Shown: positions 28,648-38,300 of the stretch, one piece after another
Layout: every line of letters starts with the position of its first letter
How positions within the stretch are numbered: position 1 is the stretch's first letter
Assembly: GCA_029239755.1 (NCBI GenBank)
Contig: JARBUI010000007.1
Location: 82,040-146,039, forward strand
Length of the DNA: 64,000 nucleotides
Source: Clostridia bacterium
GTDB taxonomy: Bacteria; Bacillota; Clostridia; Lachnospirales; Cellulosilyticaceae
Direction: 5' to 3'
The notes under the pieces: model-generated
What the model saw: the letters and a program-made list of their open reading frames with translations, nothing else
Database searches by the model: none
What the model was told of the DNA's origin: nothing
Translations under genes and position numbers: made by a program

Positions 28648-30396
28648 TTAAATTGGAAGAAATACACCTACACTTAATAAAATCATAGTTGCCACAAATA
28701 TAATGAGTAACAACTTGGACATAAACTTCCATAACTGTCCGTAACTTATTCCAGCCAGAGCAATAGCTCCCATTACTGTTCCGCTTGTAGGTGATACTAA
28801 GTTAACTAAACCACTTGCTGATTGATAAGCTGTAATAGCTAAGGCCTGACCATGAGATCCTACCATGTTGGCATTTTCAAAAACGCCGCTGGCGAGTCCG
28901 CCAATAATCGGCATTGTCGCGTTAGCAAGGCCAGATGTAGATGGAATAAGGAAAGAAAGTGGAATATTAAATAAGTAAGCAAGGTTTGTAAAGATAACAG
29001 GACTCGTATTACGCAGTGCTATCTCTCCAGCACGAAGAATAGTGGCATCCATACCGCCTGACTCCATAACAACTTTAATTCCTCTAGATAATCCAACAAT
29101 CAACGCTACAGAAACTAAATCCTTTACACCACCCATAAAAGTTCTAACAAGCTCTTTTTCTTTCATACCAGAAACAAATCCTATTACAACAGACATAAAA
29201 AGGAACCAAACAGATAATTGACCAAAGTACCAGTCTCCGAGTGCCGCACTATGAGTAAGTGCACTGTCATAGTTATTCCAATAAGAACCTGCACCATTAG
29301 GCTGAAGACCAAAGATACGGCTCGCTTTAGCTGTTGCATTATAAATATTATCAAAAATCATAATGTCAAATTTGAAAGCCCAAGGTACAACCCCTATAAT
29401 CATAACAATAAAGGTTATTGCAAATAAAATCATTACAATTTTGCGCCTTGTTGTAAATGGAACTATTTCGTCACCATTTTTTACTAAATTATCTGGAATA
29501 GCTACTCCTCTCATGATAGAAAGATTTGGATTGGCTTTAACCTTTTTGGCATAGCTCATCACATACCATACCCCTATACCGTAGAAAACAAGCCACATAA
29601 TAAAACGGAGTACAATCCCTTCTCCTAACCCAATGCCTACAACGCCACTAGCAACGCCTGTTGCAAAAGGATTAGTTGTAGAGGCTAGAACGCCAAGCCC
29701 AGCCGACACTAATATGACACTAAAGCCGGTCATAAGGTCAAACCCTGCAGCTAAAAATACAGCAATAATAATAGGATAAAAGGCTATTGTCTCTTCACAC
29801 ATACCATAGGTTGTTCCCCCGATAGCAAAGATTGCCATCAAAATAGGAATAAGATAAATTTCTTTCCCCTTCATTCTTCTTATAAGTGCACCAATAGTAG
29901 CATCCAGCGCTCCTGTTTTCATGAGAATGCCTATAAAGCCACCTATGATTAAAATAAATAGGGCTACATCTTTAGCCTGGAAAAAGCCCTCTATAGGTGC
30001 AGCAATGATATTCCACATGCCTTGTTTAGCAGGAATATTTTTACTTGATTTGCTCACACCACTATCGCCTGTTTCAAGATAAGATACCATTCTCTCAGGA
30101 AGTGCCTCTACAAACTCAGGTTTTAAATCAGGATTTTCTGAAAGTACTACCTGGGTAAGTTCATTAGCATAAGCCTGGCGTAATTCACCCGCATTATCGC
30201 CACCCATTTCAATCTCAAACAAACGGTCCCTATCGAGAGGTACATGTACTAATGCGGACACAGCAGCATCCCCTTCACCAACCGTTACCTTAACATACTT
30301 ACTAGCCGGAATAATCCAAGTAAGTACTGCCACGATTACCGTAATCCAAACCAAAATGGTAAACGCTGACGGCATTTTCATTTTACTTTTCATCAT
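28648..30396 (-). CDS. YfcC/DcuC-superfamily anaerobic carrier
   Basis: This is a 582-residue membrane transporter of the C4-dicarboxylate anaerobic carrier (PF03606) superfamily, YfcC branch. It opens with PSAFTILVWITVIVAVLTWIIP, then a polar extracytoplasmic loop of about 100 residues. Further on come GGTTYGMCEETIAFYPIII and, near the C-terminus, the conserved PSTSGLANATMPIIGGLASG and SPTSGTVMGAIALAGISYG hairpins. About twelve membrane helices can be read. YfcC-type proteins are usually annotated as basic amino acid or dicarboxylate carriers, with little direct proof. Beside aspartase and a dipeptidase, an Asp/fumarate or peptide-related substrate is plausible but inferred. Confidence 0.85.
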   Translation of the reverse strand: MMKSKMKMPSAFTILVWITVIVAVLTWIIPASKYVKVTVGEGDAAVSALVHVPLDRDRLFEIEMGGDNAGELRQAYANELTQVVLSENPDLKPEFVEALPERMVSYLETGDSGVSKSSKNIPAKQGMWNIIAAPIEGFFQAKDVALFILIIGGFIGILMKTGALDATIGALIRRMKGKEIYLIPILMAIFAIGGTTYGMCEETIAFYPIIIAVFLAAGFDLMTGFSVILVSAGLGVLASTTNPFATGVASGVVGIGLGEGIVLRFIMWLVFYGIGVWYVMSYAKKVKANPNLSIMRGVAIPDNLVKNGDEIVPFTTRRKIVMILFAITFIVMIIGVVPWAFKFDIMIFDNIYNATAKASRIFGLQPNGAGSYWNNYDSALTHSAALGDWYFGQLSVWFLFMSVVIGFVSGMKEKELVRTFMGGVKDLVSVALIVGLSRGIKVVMESGGMDATILRAGEIALRNTSPVIFTNLAYLFNIPLSFLIPSTSGLANATMPIIGGLASGVFENANMVGSHGQALAITAYQSASGLVNLVSPTSGTVMGAIALAGISYGQLWKFMSKLLLIIFVATMILLSVGVFLPI

Positions 30397-30487
30397 AAAC
30401 TTTCCCCCTTGATTAATTATTTTTTCGTCACTTATATATAATTACATTTTACACTCTGAAGTGGTAAAGAACCGATACTTTCAAACT

Positions 30488-30515
30488 AAAAAAACACCCC
30501 TACAGGTGCTTTTTT
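30488..30515 (-). terminator. Terminator overlapping the response-regulator stop codon
   Basis: A/T-extended arms around CACC/GGTG with a 6-base loop and T-runs on both strands. The stop codon of the regulator lies inside the hairpin. Confidence 0.7.
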
Positions 30516-31297
30516 AAATATTTTTTAATTTTTATAAGTGTATTTTCACCCCAAGAATACTCAAACATGTATTCTCCATGAAATCTTTTAATAAACATCT
30601 CATTGCCTTCTAACAGCTGGTAATAATCACAGATGAATTCTGCTTTATGGACATAACAACTCCCTCTGTTAGATACAAAAAAATGAATATTGTAGGCATT
30701 TAACGTTTTATTTAAATGATTAACAGCTTTACGATAGAGTTGTTTCACATTTTCATCATAGGGACGCTCCGGCCAAAGCAAATCAATAATTGTATCCATT
30801 GATACAATGCTGCCCTGACGATCAATAAGCACAGCTAGTAATTCTTTAGCCTTAGTATTACTAAAATAAATAGGCTTTTCATTTACAAAGACATCAAAAT
30901 GATCAAAGGTCTGGACAAAAACTTTTTGAGTCTCAGGGACTACATATCTTTTAGCTTTTTGCATCGCTTTAATAACTTCAGAAATTTCACTGGGTTTTAA
31001 AATATAGGAAACTGCATCCAAGCGAAATGCGTCCAAAGCATATTGTTCATATCCCGTCACAAAAACAACAGCTGTTTTTATTCCTCTACTTTGAATTTCT
31101 TTTGCAATATCAATACCACTTATTTGTGGCATTTCTACATCCAAAAATACCAAGTCTACTGGATGCTTACAAAGGTATTCTAAAGCAAACTGAGGATTCA
31201 TAAATGTTTCTACTACTTCTATTTCAGGTATTTGTTTGCATAGTCCATGCAAGTAATTCAAAGGTGCTTTTTCATCATCGACTAGAACCGTCCTCAT
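30500..31297 (-). CDS. Response regulator with SARP/BTAD-like output domain
   Basis: This 265-residue regulator has an N-terminal receiver domain (1-118) with the phospho-acceptor Asp in VDLVFLDVEMPQISG (about residue 53), Thr in VFVTGYEQYAL and Lys in YILKPSE. Instead of the LytTR domain usual for partners of this kinase type, the C-terminus is a winged helix (SNTKAKELLAVLIDRQGSIVSMDTIIDLLWPER) followed by a short helical extension resembling the start of a BTAD domain, as in SARP-type regulators. It overlaps the kinase gene by 23 bp. The adjacent transporter, dipeptidase and aspartase genes are the likely targets by position. Confidence 0.85.
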   Translation of the reverse strand: MRTVLVDDEKAPLNYLHGLCKQIPEIEVVETFMNPQFALEYLCKHPVDLVFLDVEMPQISGIDIAKEIQSRGIKTAVVFVTGYEQYALDAFRLDAVSYILKPSEISEVIKAMQKAKRYVVPETQKVFVQTFDHFDVFVNEKPIYFSNTKAKELLAVLIDRQGSIVSMDTIIDLLWPERPYDENVKQLYRKAVNHLNKTLNAYNIHFFVSNRGSCYVHKAEFICDYYQLLEGNEMFIKRFHGEYMFEYSWGENTLIKIKKYLKKHL

Positions 31298-33221
31298 AAT
31301 CCATTCCTTTCTCTCTATATTCCTTTAAGATCTCTACCCTCGCCATAGTTCCAATATCTTTCTCACTGCTTAAATTTACAGAAGCATTCATTACAATAGC
31401 CAGCCGCGCTTTAATGTTTTTAATCCCCATGGAGTCCATGTTTTTTTGATTCAAAATATCCACATCAAAGCCAACCCCATTATCTGAAACCTCAATGATA
31501 AATGCTTCTTCAGTTTCATAAGTTTTAATTACAATCGTTCCGCCTTCAATACGCTTGCAAACCCCATGTTTTATGGCATTCTCCACCAGCGGCTGAATCG
31601 TTAGGGGGGGTACGAGAAAACAATCGGCCTCGATATCATAGCAAACATTAAGCCTTTTTCCAAATCTTAATTTTTCAATGGCTACATAATTTTGTATATG
31701 TTTAAGTTCCTCTTGAAAAGTGATAGGTTCCTTACTTCCGATAGAGCGCATATTAACTCTTAAATATCTAGCGAATTTCAAGATAGCCTCACTTGCCTCT
31801 GCTGAATTTTCGTTGTTTAACTCATAAATAGCAATGAGTGCATTATAAAGAAAGTGTGGTCTGATTTGACTAAGCATAAGTGCCGACTCACTTTCTTTCA
31901 TTTTGAGTTTCATCTGGCTAAGTTCTAGCTCGCTCTTCTGAGACTCTTTTGCAATTCTTTGTGAGTGTGTATTTTTTTTAACATATACATAAAGCAAAAT
32001 GACAAAAAATGCCGCAAAACATGTAGGCAAAAACATGGACATATTAAAAATATATATCCCTAAAAAGCTATATTGTTCAACAAGGATCCCTGATAAAATG
32101 AATAAATAACTAATGCCCAGTGCAAGAGCATAAGAGGTATTTTTACTAATCTCCCTAAATAAAAAAGGAATACTCAAAAGCGCTGGAACAAAACCAGCTG
32201 CAATAAATAATACTTTATAATGATTGAGATCTCCTATATTAGGCGTCACTCTTCCCATGATGCCAATCCCTGTTAAAATAAGTAGCATACCAAACATTTC
32301 CACAGATACTTTTGATTCTAGCAAATCATGTACATATAAGTACATCAATAATGGTAAAAAAGATGAAACAAGAGCAATGCTGTCTATATAGGCTGAGCTA
32401 TTTATATAGGGAATAATAAGGCCTACGGTAGCCCCGATTTCCCCTCTATTAGAAATAATCAGAGACAATATAATACATACCAGCATTAAATAGATTGAAT
32501 ATAAATTCCTTCCTCCCGAAATTAGAACAAGACTATATAAAATAATAAACGTTATAAAAGCTCCTATATACATACTCGCCCAAGTAAACCGTAGGTTAGT
32601 ACGGGTATAATCCGAACCGCTTTCTACTAATAAAGGTGTATAATTGATTACAGGAAAGTATTTTGCAGATACTTCTATACTAATATCTACATTTCGCTCT
32701 CTTGGTAAGGTCAGCCTATTCTTTAACACATTTTGATTTAACTCTACTTTATTTGGCTCTTTAGATAGAGTACCACTTGATGCAATTAAGTTCCCATCCA
32801 TATAAACCCTATAAGCTGCTCTAATGTTGGGAATAAATGTCATAAGTTCAACATCTGTTGGGCAGTTTATTAGTCTTAGCCGATAGGTTCCAAATCCAAA
32901 AGTAACCTTAAAATCTGCTCCCCTTGCCCCAGTATTCCAGGAAGTTGGTATTTGAATCGTTTGTGGCCAATCTCTGCTATCCTTCCCATTAGTAATAATC
33001 CATTGATTAGGGTAAAACTCCCATTCCCCATTTAAGGGAATCTGCTTATTGGTTTTAAAATCTACCCCTTCTAGGTCGAGAACACCTTTTTGAATCCTTG
33101 GAAGTCCCTTGTGCTCCTGATAATTTGTACTGATAATAGGTAATATCATGAGAGGGTAAGCAGCTATTACAATAAAGATAATAAAAATAATTTTATTTCT
33201 TAACACACATCTATTTTTCAT
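31275..33221 (-). CDS. 7TMR-DISM sensor histidine kinase
   Basis: A signal anchor (residues 9-25 of the chosen form) is followed by an extracytoplasmic galactose-binding-like 7TMR-DISM-Ext domain (GVLDLEGVDF, PLNGEWEFYPNQW and RVYMDGNLIASSG, about 45-190). Seven membrane helices (about 205-400), a short coiled coil and a His_kinase/HATPase module complete it. The phospho-acceptor His lies in LSQIRPHFLYNALIAIYEL. The ATP-site motifs are PLTIQPLVENAIKHG and IIEVSDNGVGFD. I chose the ATG at 33221, which has TAGGTG nearby, over the one at 33239, which lacks a spaced Shine-Dalgarno. The external domain likely binds a small molecule. The kinase pairs with the overlapping regulator gene. The ligand is unknown. 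Confidence 0.88.
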   Translation of the reverse strand: MKNRCVLRNKIIFIIFIVIAAYPLMILPIISTNYQEHKGLPRIQKGVLDLEGVDFKTNKQIPLNGEWEFYPNQWIITNGKDSRDWPQTIQIPTSWNTGARGADFKVTFGFGTYRLRLINCPTDVELMTFIPNIRAAYRVYMDGNLIASSGTLSKEPNKVELNQNVLKNRLTLPRERNVDISIEVSAKYFPVINYTPLLVESGSDYTRTNLRFTWASMYIGAFITFIILYSLVLISGGRNLYSIYLMLVCIILSLIISNRGEIGATVGLIIPYINSSAYIDSIALVSSFLPLLMYLYVHDLLESKVSVEMFGMLLILTGIGIMGRVTPNIGDLNHYKVLFIAAGFVPALLSIPFLFREISKNTSYALALGISYLFILSGILVEQYSFLGIYIFNMSMFLPTCFAAFFVILLYVYVKKNTHSQRIAKESQKSELELSQMKLKMKESESALMLSQIRPHFLYNALIAIYELNNENSAEASEAILKFARYLRVNMRSIGSKEPITFQEELKHIQNYVAIEKLRFGKRLNVCYDIEADCFLVPPLTIQPLVENAIKHGVCKRIEGGTIVIKTYETEEAFIIEVSDNGVGFDVDILNQKNMDSMGIKNIKARLAIVMNASVNLSSEKDIGTMARVEILKEYREKGMDYEDGSSR

Positions 33222-33340
33222 TCTGCACCTACTTAGCATAAATACGTGAGTTTACTCCATTATATCACAATTTCTAAAGCAGTGACTTTTAAGCTCTTCC
33301 ACATTTATTTTTGAATGTACCATTGCTGCTTTCTTCATAC

Positions 33341-33384
33341 AAAAAAGCAGCCGCACCCTTATCATAGATAAAGTTACAGCTGCC
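33341..33384 (-). terminator. Terminator of the TauE-type permease gene
   Basis: The long stem GCAGC...GCTGC, with several G-U pairs in RNA, encloses a TATG-type loop and is followed by T6 on the minus strand. Confidence 0.75.
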
Positions 33385-33442
33385 ACCTCTTTTATGATCT
33401 TAATCTAACCTGTTAAGTCTCCACTATTTAACACAAAAAATA

Positions 33443-34177
33443 TTAATGGTTAAAAATATTTTTAAAAAATAATAGAGCCCCACTAATCATTAGTAAACCA
33501 ATGATTACTTTTCTCGTTGTTTCTTCTCCTATATGGGTATCCACCTTTAAGCCTATTTTCATTCCTAGGAAAACTGCTGGCGAGAGAAGAAGTGTTAAAA
33601 AAAGTATTTCTTTATTCAGGAGTCCTGTCACCTGGTAGAGCATAAATCTAAATAAATTATCTACTAAGAAAACACAGCAAATATTGGCACGAAACTGACT
33701 TTTATTATCCGTTGTCCTGCTAATATAGCTTACCAGCAGCGCCCCTATACCATAAAGTCCTGCTAATATACCTGAAACAACTCCGATTATTACTAGAAAA
33801 AAAGGATTATTTTTTTTGTTTATAGCCTCTTTAGCAGGTTTTCTCATCATTTCTATGGCTAACCCAATGACTACAATCCCAAGTCCTGATTTTAGAAGCC
33901 ATTCATTTCCCATCTTCAGTAAAAGTGTACCAGGAATGCTCCCAGCGAGAAGCATGAGCGATAAAGGAATGACCACTCTCAAAGAAATATTTTTCCGTTC
34001 TTTAATAACCATGAATAGGTTAGTTGGAATACTAAAAATAAGATCTATAGGGGTTGTAAGTGTATTCGGTACGATAAATGAGAACAACGACCCCATCACA
34101 AGTGTATTCCCAAATCCTGTTATAGCCTTTACAAAATAAGCTAAAAAAGTAAAAATTAAGAGAAATATGTTTTGCAT
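33443..34177 (-). CDS. TauE/SafE-family (sulfite exporter) membrane permease
   Basis: This 244-residue protein has about eight hydrophobic segments. It shows the family's repeated half-motif near the start (FVKAITGFGNTLVMGSLFSFIVP) and in the middle (VVSGILAGLYGIGALLVSYIS). The family moves small organosulfur or carboxylate anions across the membrane. Members are often generically called sulfite exporters, and this one's substrate is unknown. GAAGGAG precedes the ATG. It is separated from the HPr-like gene by a hairpin with a U-tract and appears to be transcribed alone. Confidence 0.85.
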   Translation of the reverse strand: MQNIFLLIFTFLAYFVKAITGFGNTLVMGSLFSFIVPNTLTTPIDLIFSIPTNLFMVIKERKNISLRVVIPLSLMLLAGSIPGTLLLKMGNEWLLKSGLGIVVIGLAIEMMRKPAKEAINKKNNPFFLVIIGVVSGILAGLYGIGALLVSYISRTTDNKSQFRANICCVFLVDNLFRFMLYQVTGLLNKEILFLTLLLSPAVFLGMKIGLKVDTHIGEETTRKVIIGLLMISGALLFFKNIFNH

Positions 34178-34235
34178 TAGCTTCTCCTTCTGATGCTTAC
34201 ACGATATATCCTTATCAATTCATATCATTTTTCAT

Positions 34236-34272
34236 AAAAAAGTGACTATAACCTTATTTTTCATAAAGTCAC
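34236..34272 (-). terminator. Probable terminator after the HPr-like gene
   Basis: GTGAC and GTCAC outer arms with an imperfect A/T interior are followed by T6 on the minus strand. It lies about 58 bases beyond the stop codon. Confidence 0.55.
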
Positions 34273-34329
34273 AGCCACCTACATTACTTTGAAATAGCTT
34301 AGCTGATAGCAGCATAAGCCTTTTTAAGT

Positions 34330-34566
34330 TTAGTGTTCTATATCAATATAATCTGCTAATTCAGCATATAAGCTATGAGCATCTACCTCATCATCAGTTA
34401 CTAGAAATAACTCCTCATTTAAACTTAATGCAAAAATACCAAGAATTGACTTAGCATCTACCATACCACTCTTGCTATGAATCCAGATATCAAATGGATA
34501 TTTACTAACAACTTGATTAATTTTTTGGATATTTTCAATGTTTTTTACTTTTATAGGTTTTTTCAT
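34330..34566 (-). CDS. HPr-like protein lacking the phosphorylatable histidine
   Basis: This 78-residue protein aligns with HPr over its whole length: IKVKN at strand 1, then FDIWIHSKSGMVDAKSILGIFALSL and a C-terminal helix SLYAELADYI. The GIHARPA loop that carries the catalytic His15 is absent and replaced by a shortened IQKINQVV stretch. The region around the regulatory serine (AKSILGIF, compare KSIMGVMSL in HPr) is retained. It therefore cannot pass phosphate in the PTS, but it could be a Crh-like regulator phosphorylated on serine. AGGAGG is well placed. It is monocistronic. The domain call is good; the function is inferred. Confidence 0.75.
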   Translation of the reverse strand: MKKPIKVKNIENIQKINQVVSKYPFDIWIHSKSGMVDAKSILGIFALSLNEELFLVTDDEVDAHSLYAELADYIDIEH

Positions 34567-34713
34567 TTATTTTTCCTCCTAATTTCCTATTTAATTTAAT
34601 TTCAGTATATTGTAAAAATCTCCTCTTTACAATAGAAAAATCTATGATATATATTAACTTATTAATGATCTGTAATATACCCTAAAATCAAAAAGTACTA
34701 AAATTATAATAAT

Positions 34714-34753
34714 AACTCATAAACTTCTTACAACTGCAAGAAATTCATGAGTT
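34714..34753 (-). terminator. Hairpin downstream of the RemA-like gene
   Basis: AACTCAT and ATGAGTT arms extend inward with G-U pairs through a TTCTTGC/GTAAGAA-type stem. The T-tract is weak and interrupted. Confidence 0.5.
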
Positions 34754-34758
34754 TCTAT

Positions 34759-35136
34759 TCATACCCCGTCAAATTCTATTTCATGTTTAAGTATTTCATC
34801 AATCCTTTTTTCCATTTTATTGATATCAAAACCTGCTTCTTTTTTTATGCTTTTCCTAAGCATTGGACCAATCTGTGACATATCATCCTTGATATCTTTT
34901 AAAAGTTCAAAGGCTGCTGCTGCTTCAAGTTCTTCTCTAGGAACCTCTACCATATTGGCTAGAATTGTATTTTCTGTCCTCGAGGCAATTATTGGCGTTT
35001 TTATATCCTCAACATATACTATTGTCCGTCTTCCTGGCCCTCTTTCATCCTCAATAGGCTCAAGACTTACAATTTTATCCGATCTTACAAATTTCCCATA
35101 TCCTAATGGAATCATGGAATTTTCCCTTACTTGCAT
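34759..35136 (-). CDS. Small RemA/DUF370-like protein with helical tail
   Basis: The ORF track starts at a TTG at 35154. GAGGTG six bases before the ATG at 35136 supports the shorter 125-residue form. Residues about 8-60 (IPLGYGKFVRSDKIVSLEP...RRTIVYVEDIKTPIIASRTENTILANM) resemble the small DUF370/RemA fold (GFGNIVSANRII...IIMDSGHVVLSA), which acts as a DNA-binding regulator of matrix genes in Bacillus. The following 60 residues are charged and helical (ELLKDIKDDMSQIGPMLRKSIKKEAGFD). The resemblance is by eye and modest, so function is open. It lies just outside the guaA-flanked island. Confidence 0.5.
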   Translation of the reverse strand: MQVRENSMIPLGYGKFVRSDKIVSLEPIEDERGPGRRTIVYVEDIKTPIIASRTENTILANMVEVPREELEAAAAFELLKDIKDDMSQIGPMLRKSIKKEAGFDINKMEKRIDEILKHEIEFDGV

Positions 35137-35214
35137 CTCTATCACCTCAATCAATCTGCAGTTTGAAACTTAAAGTTAGTTTCTCCAGTATTAGGACAAA
35201 TATACTTAGTGGCA

Positions 35215-35263
35215 AAAAACAACCCACAATACCTGATATTTCAAGGTCTTGTGGGTTGTTTTT
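35215..35263 (-). terminator. Terminator following the guaA 3' fragment
   Basis: Perfect 15-bp arms AAAAACAACCCACAA/TTGTGGGTTGTTTTT with an inner ACCT/AGGT stem. It begins three bases after the stop codon of the displaced guaA end, as expected if this was the original guaA terminator. It now serves the giant glycanase gene. Confidence 0.85.
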
Positions 35264-35265
35264 GT

Positions 35266-35326
35266 CTACTCAAATTCAATAGTTGCTGGTGGTTTCCCTG
35301 TGCGGTCATACATAACACGGTTAACC
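35266..35326 (-). pseudogene. Displaced 3' end of guaA (distal attachment-site copy)
   Basis: These 61 bp match the last 61 bp of intact guaA (48332-48392) at 57 positions. Read on the minus strand they encode [19 protein letters not shown] and a TAG stop, versus [19 protein letters not shown] in the intact gene. Three of the four differences are silent, and the fourth is Cys to Arg. The fragment starts abruptly at the stop codon of the glycanase gene, whose final TAA lies inside the repeat. This is what remains when an element integrates into a gene's 3' end and restores it with its own copy. Confidence 0.88.
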
Positions 35327-38300
35327 TTTAGGCATATCTATCAACTTATCTAATCTGATTAACACAATCATAAGTTCTGCTCTAGTAAGTGCTTTTTCAG
35401 GGAGCATCTCATCCTTATTGGCCCCATTTAGTAACCCAGTTGCTACGCAATAATCAATAGCTTCTTTATACTTGGTATCTTTAATATCTTTAAAGCGCAT
35501 ATTTTCTCTTACTGTCGGCAGCTTGCCTTCTGTAATATCATACAGAACCTGTGCCAGTATTTCTCTTGATAATGGCTTATTCTCAAGCTTAGCTATAGTA
35601 GCCAAAGTTGTCTCTTGTAACTTAGAACCAACAGATGCTATATTACTAAATGCCCAGTTCTCTTTATCTGTAATGTACTTCTCTACTGTGCTCCTTGGCA
35701 ATTTCATTTCTGTTACATTATTTAATAGCAATACTCTATTTAAGAATGTAAAAGTATCTGCAACTTTTAATGCTTCCTTAGGTTTAAAGGTTCCATCCGG
35801 CATACCCGTTACTAACCCTAGTTCTGCTGCCTTTTTAATTGATTCATTGCCCCAGTGTTGTTCGGGGACATCTTTAAAACTTGCATTTTTAATAGATTTT
35901 AATGTAACTTCTGTAATTATTGTTGAAATATCTATCCCTATTTGTTTTAACAGCTCTGGTTTCTCTAGCATTTCTTGTATCTGTTTATCTGTAAACTTAT
36001 TATTGGTAAGTTCTTTAATTTGTTCTACTTTTAATGTAATCTTAAGACTTGTATATGGTGTGTTTTCCTTAAAGTTATTAGCTATATCTTTTTTATCTGA
36101 ATCACTTAATTTATTAATAACTTGTTCCGTTGGCGGCAACTTTACTGTACTGTTACTGTTACTGTTACCGCTACTTCCACCTGTTGATGGTGTGTGTGAT
36201 TCTATATTGCTGATAACTTTACTTACTTCATTTGATACATGATTTTGACTATCTTTTGCTCTTGCATAGATTGTCATATTTTCAGCAACTTCAAATGCTT
36301 GATGATATGTTTTCCATATACCATTATTCCCCAACTTATACTCTAATGCACTTCCTCCATCTTTCTGTGCTGCCGTAATGGTTACTGTCACTTTATTTGT
36401 TTTGCCTTCTGGAGTTGTGCTTATTTGTGGTCCATTGATTACTACCGGTTCATTTACTTCTATATTACTAATTACTTTACTTACTTCACTTGATGTATTT
36501 CGTTGACTATCTTTTGCTCTTGCATAAATTGTCATATTTTCCGTAACATCAAATGCTGACTCATAAATTCTCCACTCACCATTAACTCCTAGTTTATACT
36601 CTAATAGACTTCCTCCGTTTGCTTGAGCTTTTGTAATTGTAACTGTCACTTTACTGGTCTGGCTTTCTGGCGAGGCACTTATTTGTGGGGCACTTACTGT
36701 CACTGGATTATTTAGCTCTTCTTTAGATACTATTAACCAGCTCAGTTGTACATCTGAGTTGCTGCCTGTATTAACTGGTTTTATGGTTACTTTTAAATCT
36801 TGATCAACTATAATGTTTGCATACTCATAAGTCTTTTCATTTCCATCAATAACAATACCACTTTGTTTTGCAACATCATTAATAAATATATTTGCTTTTC
36901 TATTTCCGTTAGCCCACTGCGCCCATGGATCATAAAGCCCAAGATAGACTGTATATTTCCCAGGTTGAAGCCCTTTAAAGAAATAGTCAATATTGCGATT
37001 TGAACTGTCGCTTTTCACATGACGCAGACTCTGGTAAATACCTTGTCCTGTTCCTGTCGTATCTGTATTACCTGTATAGCCCCAAGTACTCGTACCACTA
37101 ATAAATTCTTGATCATTAACTGTTTTATTAATTAGACTTGAACCCATAAAGTTTTTCATCTGAATATATTCTTCAGACGAGTTATCTCCGCCGTTCACAA
37201 AATAAAGTATATTACTTGGAATCACATACATATTGAATGAAATCTTTTGTCCACTCTCTAATGTCCCATTAACAGTTATTTCACCAACAGTCTTAAACGT
37301 GTTTTGAGTCGTTTGCCATGTCACTTGAGCTGATACTTGTGGAGATCCACCTTTTTGTACTGTTATTTGACTTGGAAGCTGCGGCGTTATTCCATAGGCA
37401 GTCATTTCTGGCATAGGTGTTATTATTTTTAGTTTTCCCATAGTATCGAGTAAGTCCATCGTCCATTCCTCGACCCATTCAATACCTATTCTGCTATCTG
37501 ATTCAAACTTTATAGGTAGCCAGATATATCTAGAATCTGCAAGGTTTGCATCATCTGGATATGTCCAGCGATCTGCCATAAACATAAATTTACCATTTTC
37601 AGCATCTATGGGTAATACATAAGTACTTTGTGACTGGAATGTATTTCCATAACCATCTCCAATACAAGGATCTCCCATATCTGTCCAAGGACCAAACATA
37701 CTATCTGCCATAGCATATTTTGCTTGATTTGGAGCCCAGCCTGTACAGCCTGAAGAAATGAGATAATATTTATCATCGTATTTAAATACTGCTGGTGCCT
37801 CTCTATAATCACCTTGATGCACTCTAATATAGTCTGTACCAATCACACCTTTGTAAGCTGTATCTCTTATTGAATTTCCTTGACTATCTGTCAGATTATC
37901 TTTATGCCATCCTGCCACATCTAAATAATCATCTGTTAGCTTAGAAATATAAAGCGTCCCATTTTCTTCACTTGCATAAATGATATAAGCCGTTCCATCA
38001 TCCTCCACAAAAAGGTTCATATCTCTCGCCATACCTTGATTTGTTCTAGCTGGATCAGGATCTTGGTCTAGTCTGTAGCTTCTAATGTATGTAAAGGGAC
38101 CTGTAGGACTGTCACTTATAGCAACCCCTGCATTTGCTTTCGCATAGTTTGCAGTAGACCACTCTGTAGGTCCATCTGCATGGAACCACATAACCCATTT
38201 ACCTGTGCTTTCATTGTAAATAACTTTAGGTCTTTCCATAACAGCCGTGTTAATATCTAAATCTCTAAATATATCCGTCTTATCTGTTCTTCCTGCATAT

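Noticed and set aside
35472-36242. 256-residue plus-strand ORF within the glycanase gene
   Set aside because: It is antisense to the SLH-encoding part of the glycanase gene and its hydrophobic composition is typical of reverse frames. No start signal is seen.
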